Source: Bacteroidales bacterium (lineage in GTDB: Bacteria > Bacteroidota > Bacteroidia > Bacteroidales > GCA-2711565). From it: a DNA stretch of 6,637 nt. Both the position numbers and the translations under genes were made by a program. Location of the stretch: the NCBI GenBank assembly GCA_029938505.1, contig JAOZUV010000114.1, positions 1 to 6,637 of the forward strand, written 5' to 3'. The number at the start of each line of letters is the position of its first letter. The stretch's first letter is position 1. This document shows, in pieces, positions 5,687 through 6,637 of the stretch. The notes below the pieces were generated by a model that saw only the letters and a program-made list of their open reading frames with translations, searched no databases and had not been told where the DNA came from.

Positions 5687-6612
5687 AAAAAATTAGAACT
5701 ATTTAAGTAATTTAAAGCTAATTTTACTTTTTCCTCAATGCTTATTCGCCCATCAATCCAATGGATTTCTATTCCTTGCTTTTCCATTCTGCGAAACCAG
5801 GTCATTTGTCGTTTCGAGAATTGATGAATCGCAATCTCCAATGTTCTGAACATCTCATTAAAACTTAATTCCCCAATCACATGCTTGGTTACTAATTTAT
5901 ATTCCAGCCCGTAAAACATGAGGCTCTCAGCTGAAGTATCATTGTTCAACAACGATTTCACCTCTTCAATCATACCATGTTTTAATCTTTTTTCAAGTCG
6001 TTCAGTAATTCTTTTTTTAATAGTGTCTCTATCGAATAATATCCCAAAATTCAAGCTTTTTAACGAAGGGAATTTATCTTCAGTAGCCATTTTGCTAATA
6101 TGATCTTGAATTTCAATAGCTCGTATTAAACGCTTTCGATTCGAAGTATCACTTATATTATGAATCTCTTTGTATCTCTGTAAAATCGAAATAAGTTTTT
6201 CATCAGATTCATCTGCAAGGGATTTACGCAATTTAATATTTTCAGACACCTCAAGCATATCATATCCCTTAATTACCGAATCGAGATACAAACCCGTCCC
6301 ACCACACATAATCACAGATTTTTTACGTGTAGAAATATCTTTAAACGCCTTCAAAAAATCCTTTTGAAACTCATAAACATTATATTCATAACCAGGATTT
6401 GCAATATCAATCAGATGATATGGAATGTTAACCCCATCAACTAAATAGTCTTCTAAATCCTTACCTGTACCTAAATCCATTCCACAATAAACCTGACGAC
6501 TATCTGCACTGATGATTTCGGCATCTATGGCTTTTGCCAGATGAGCAGCAAAGGTGGTTTTACCCGTTGCTGTTGGACCAAGTACGGTAATTATTTTATT
6601 GATTCCAGACAT
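5683..6612 (-). CDS. miaA: tRNA dimethylallyltransferase, MiaA2-like variant
   Basis: MiaA transfers a dimethylallyl group from dimethylallyl diphosphate to N6 of A37 in tRNAs that read UNN codons, which improves codon-anticodon pairing. In 309 residues the sequence shows the P-loop GPTATGKT (12-19), SADSRQVY (35-42, with the probable catalytic base Asp37), GMDLGTGKD (44-52), GGTGLYL (104-110), NRKRLIRAIEI (158-168) and KRQMTWFRR (267-275 region). Compared with the commonest MiaA form, GTAKP is replaced by GTGKD and the C-terminal IGYKE-like motif by YGLEYK (234-239). This matches what I remember as the second MiaA lineage of Bacteroidota (miaA2). The ATG at 6612 gives the usual start just before strand 1. 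The frame stays open upstream to the window edge with Lys-rich codons, so a longer form cannot be formally excluded. Its last codons run through eight T's into a stop shared with pcm. Confidence 0.95.
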   Translation of the reverse strand: MSGINKIITVLGPTATGKTTFAAHLAKAIDAEIISADSRQVYCGMDLGTGKDLEDYLVDGVNIPYHLIDIANPGYEYNVYEFQKDFLKAFKDISTRKKSVIMCGGTGLYLDSVIKGYDMLEVSENIKLRKSLADESDEKLISILQRYKEIHNISDTSNRKRLIRAIEIQDHISKMATEDKFPSLKSLNFGILFDRDTIKKRITERLEKRLKHGMIEEVKSLLNNDTSAESLMFYGLEYKLVTKHVIGELSFNEMFRTLEIAIHQFSKRQMTWFRRMEKQGIEIHWIDGRISIEEKVKLALNYLNSSNFF

Positions 6613-6637
6613 TTTTTTGATATTCTTCTTCTTTTTC

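Noticed and set aside
5685..5722. Terminator at the miaA 3' end (ATTAG/CTAAT and TTTAA/TTAAA pairing, then U8)
   Set aside because: The stem is almost all A-U with an uneven internal loop, and release at the U-tract would end the message at or before its own stop codon. It is possible but too weak to annotate.
1..6637. CRISPR array, tRNA/rRNA, IS element, prophage, toxin-antitoxin or defence genes
   Set aside because: Coding sequence fills nearly the whole window with housekeeping families, gaps are under 120 bp, and no tandem repeats, cloverleaf sequences, transposase motifs or target-site duplications were seen.

Overview
The window looks like an ordinary chromosomal segment from a low-GC member of the Bacteroidota, probably Bacteroidales/Marinilabiliales-like. 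Four things point there: the ClpP and ClpX sequences closely resemble Bacteroidota versions as I remember them; a DUF4294-type secreted protein is present, a family I know only from this phylum; the MiaA is of the GMDLGTGKD/YGLEYK type found in Bacteroidota; and no start codon has a Shine-Dalgarno sequence, only A/T-rich leaders, one with a TAnnTTTG-type -7 box. The DNA is AT-rich throughout, and no gene stands out in composition. I see no phage, IS, CRISPR, toxin or defence genes, and no RNA genes.

Layout. Positions 1-1766 (+) hold the 3' part of clpP and all of clpX, 6 bp apart, together encoding the ClpXP protease. Positions 1838-2419 (+) hold a small secreted DUF4294-like protein of unknown function, behind a 71-bp gap rich in hairpins. 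It meets, tail to tail with 2 bp between, a leftward gene (2422-3837) for a membrane polyprenyl-phosphate sugar-1-phosphate transferase that starts surface polysaccharide assembly. Upstream of that, in the same direction, is a Gfo/Idh/MocA NAD(P)-dependent oxidoreductase (3936-4922), whose stop codon lies inside a convincing intrinsic terminator. A 116-bp divergent intergenic region carrying a 9-bp inverted repeat separates it from pcm (5039-5686, +), a protein-L-isoaspartate O-methyltransferase. pcm meets miaA (5683-6612, -), a tRNA dimethylallyltransferase, tail to tail with a 4-bp overlap in which TTAA supplies both stop codons.

How the genes relate. clpP, clpX and pcm deal with damaged or surplus proteins. 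miaA modifies tRNA. The transferase, and possibly the oxidoreductase, belong to envelope glycan synthesis. This is a housekeeping neighbourhood rather than one dedicated system. Every gap between genes is under 120 bp, so no hidden gene of any size is likely. I found no convincing undescribed multi-gene system. The most interesting signals are small and lie in the gaps: a hairpin that buries the DUF4294 gene's start codon, an adjacent 17-bp dyad, a cluster of TCTGAT/ATCAGA words forming a terminator and a leader hairpin, and the dyad in the divergent promoter region.
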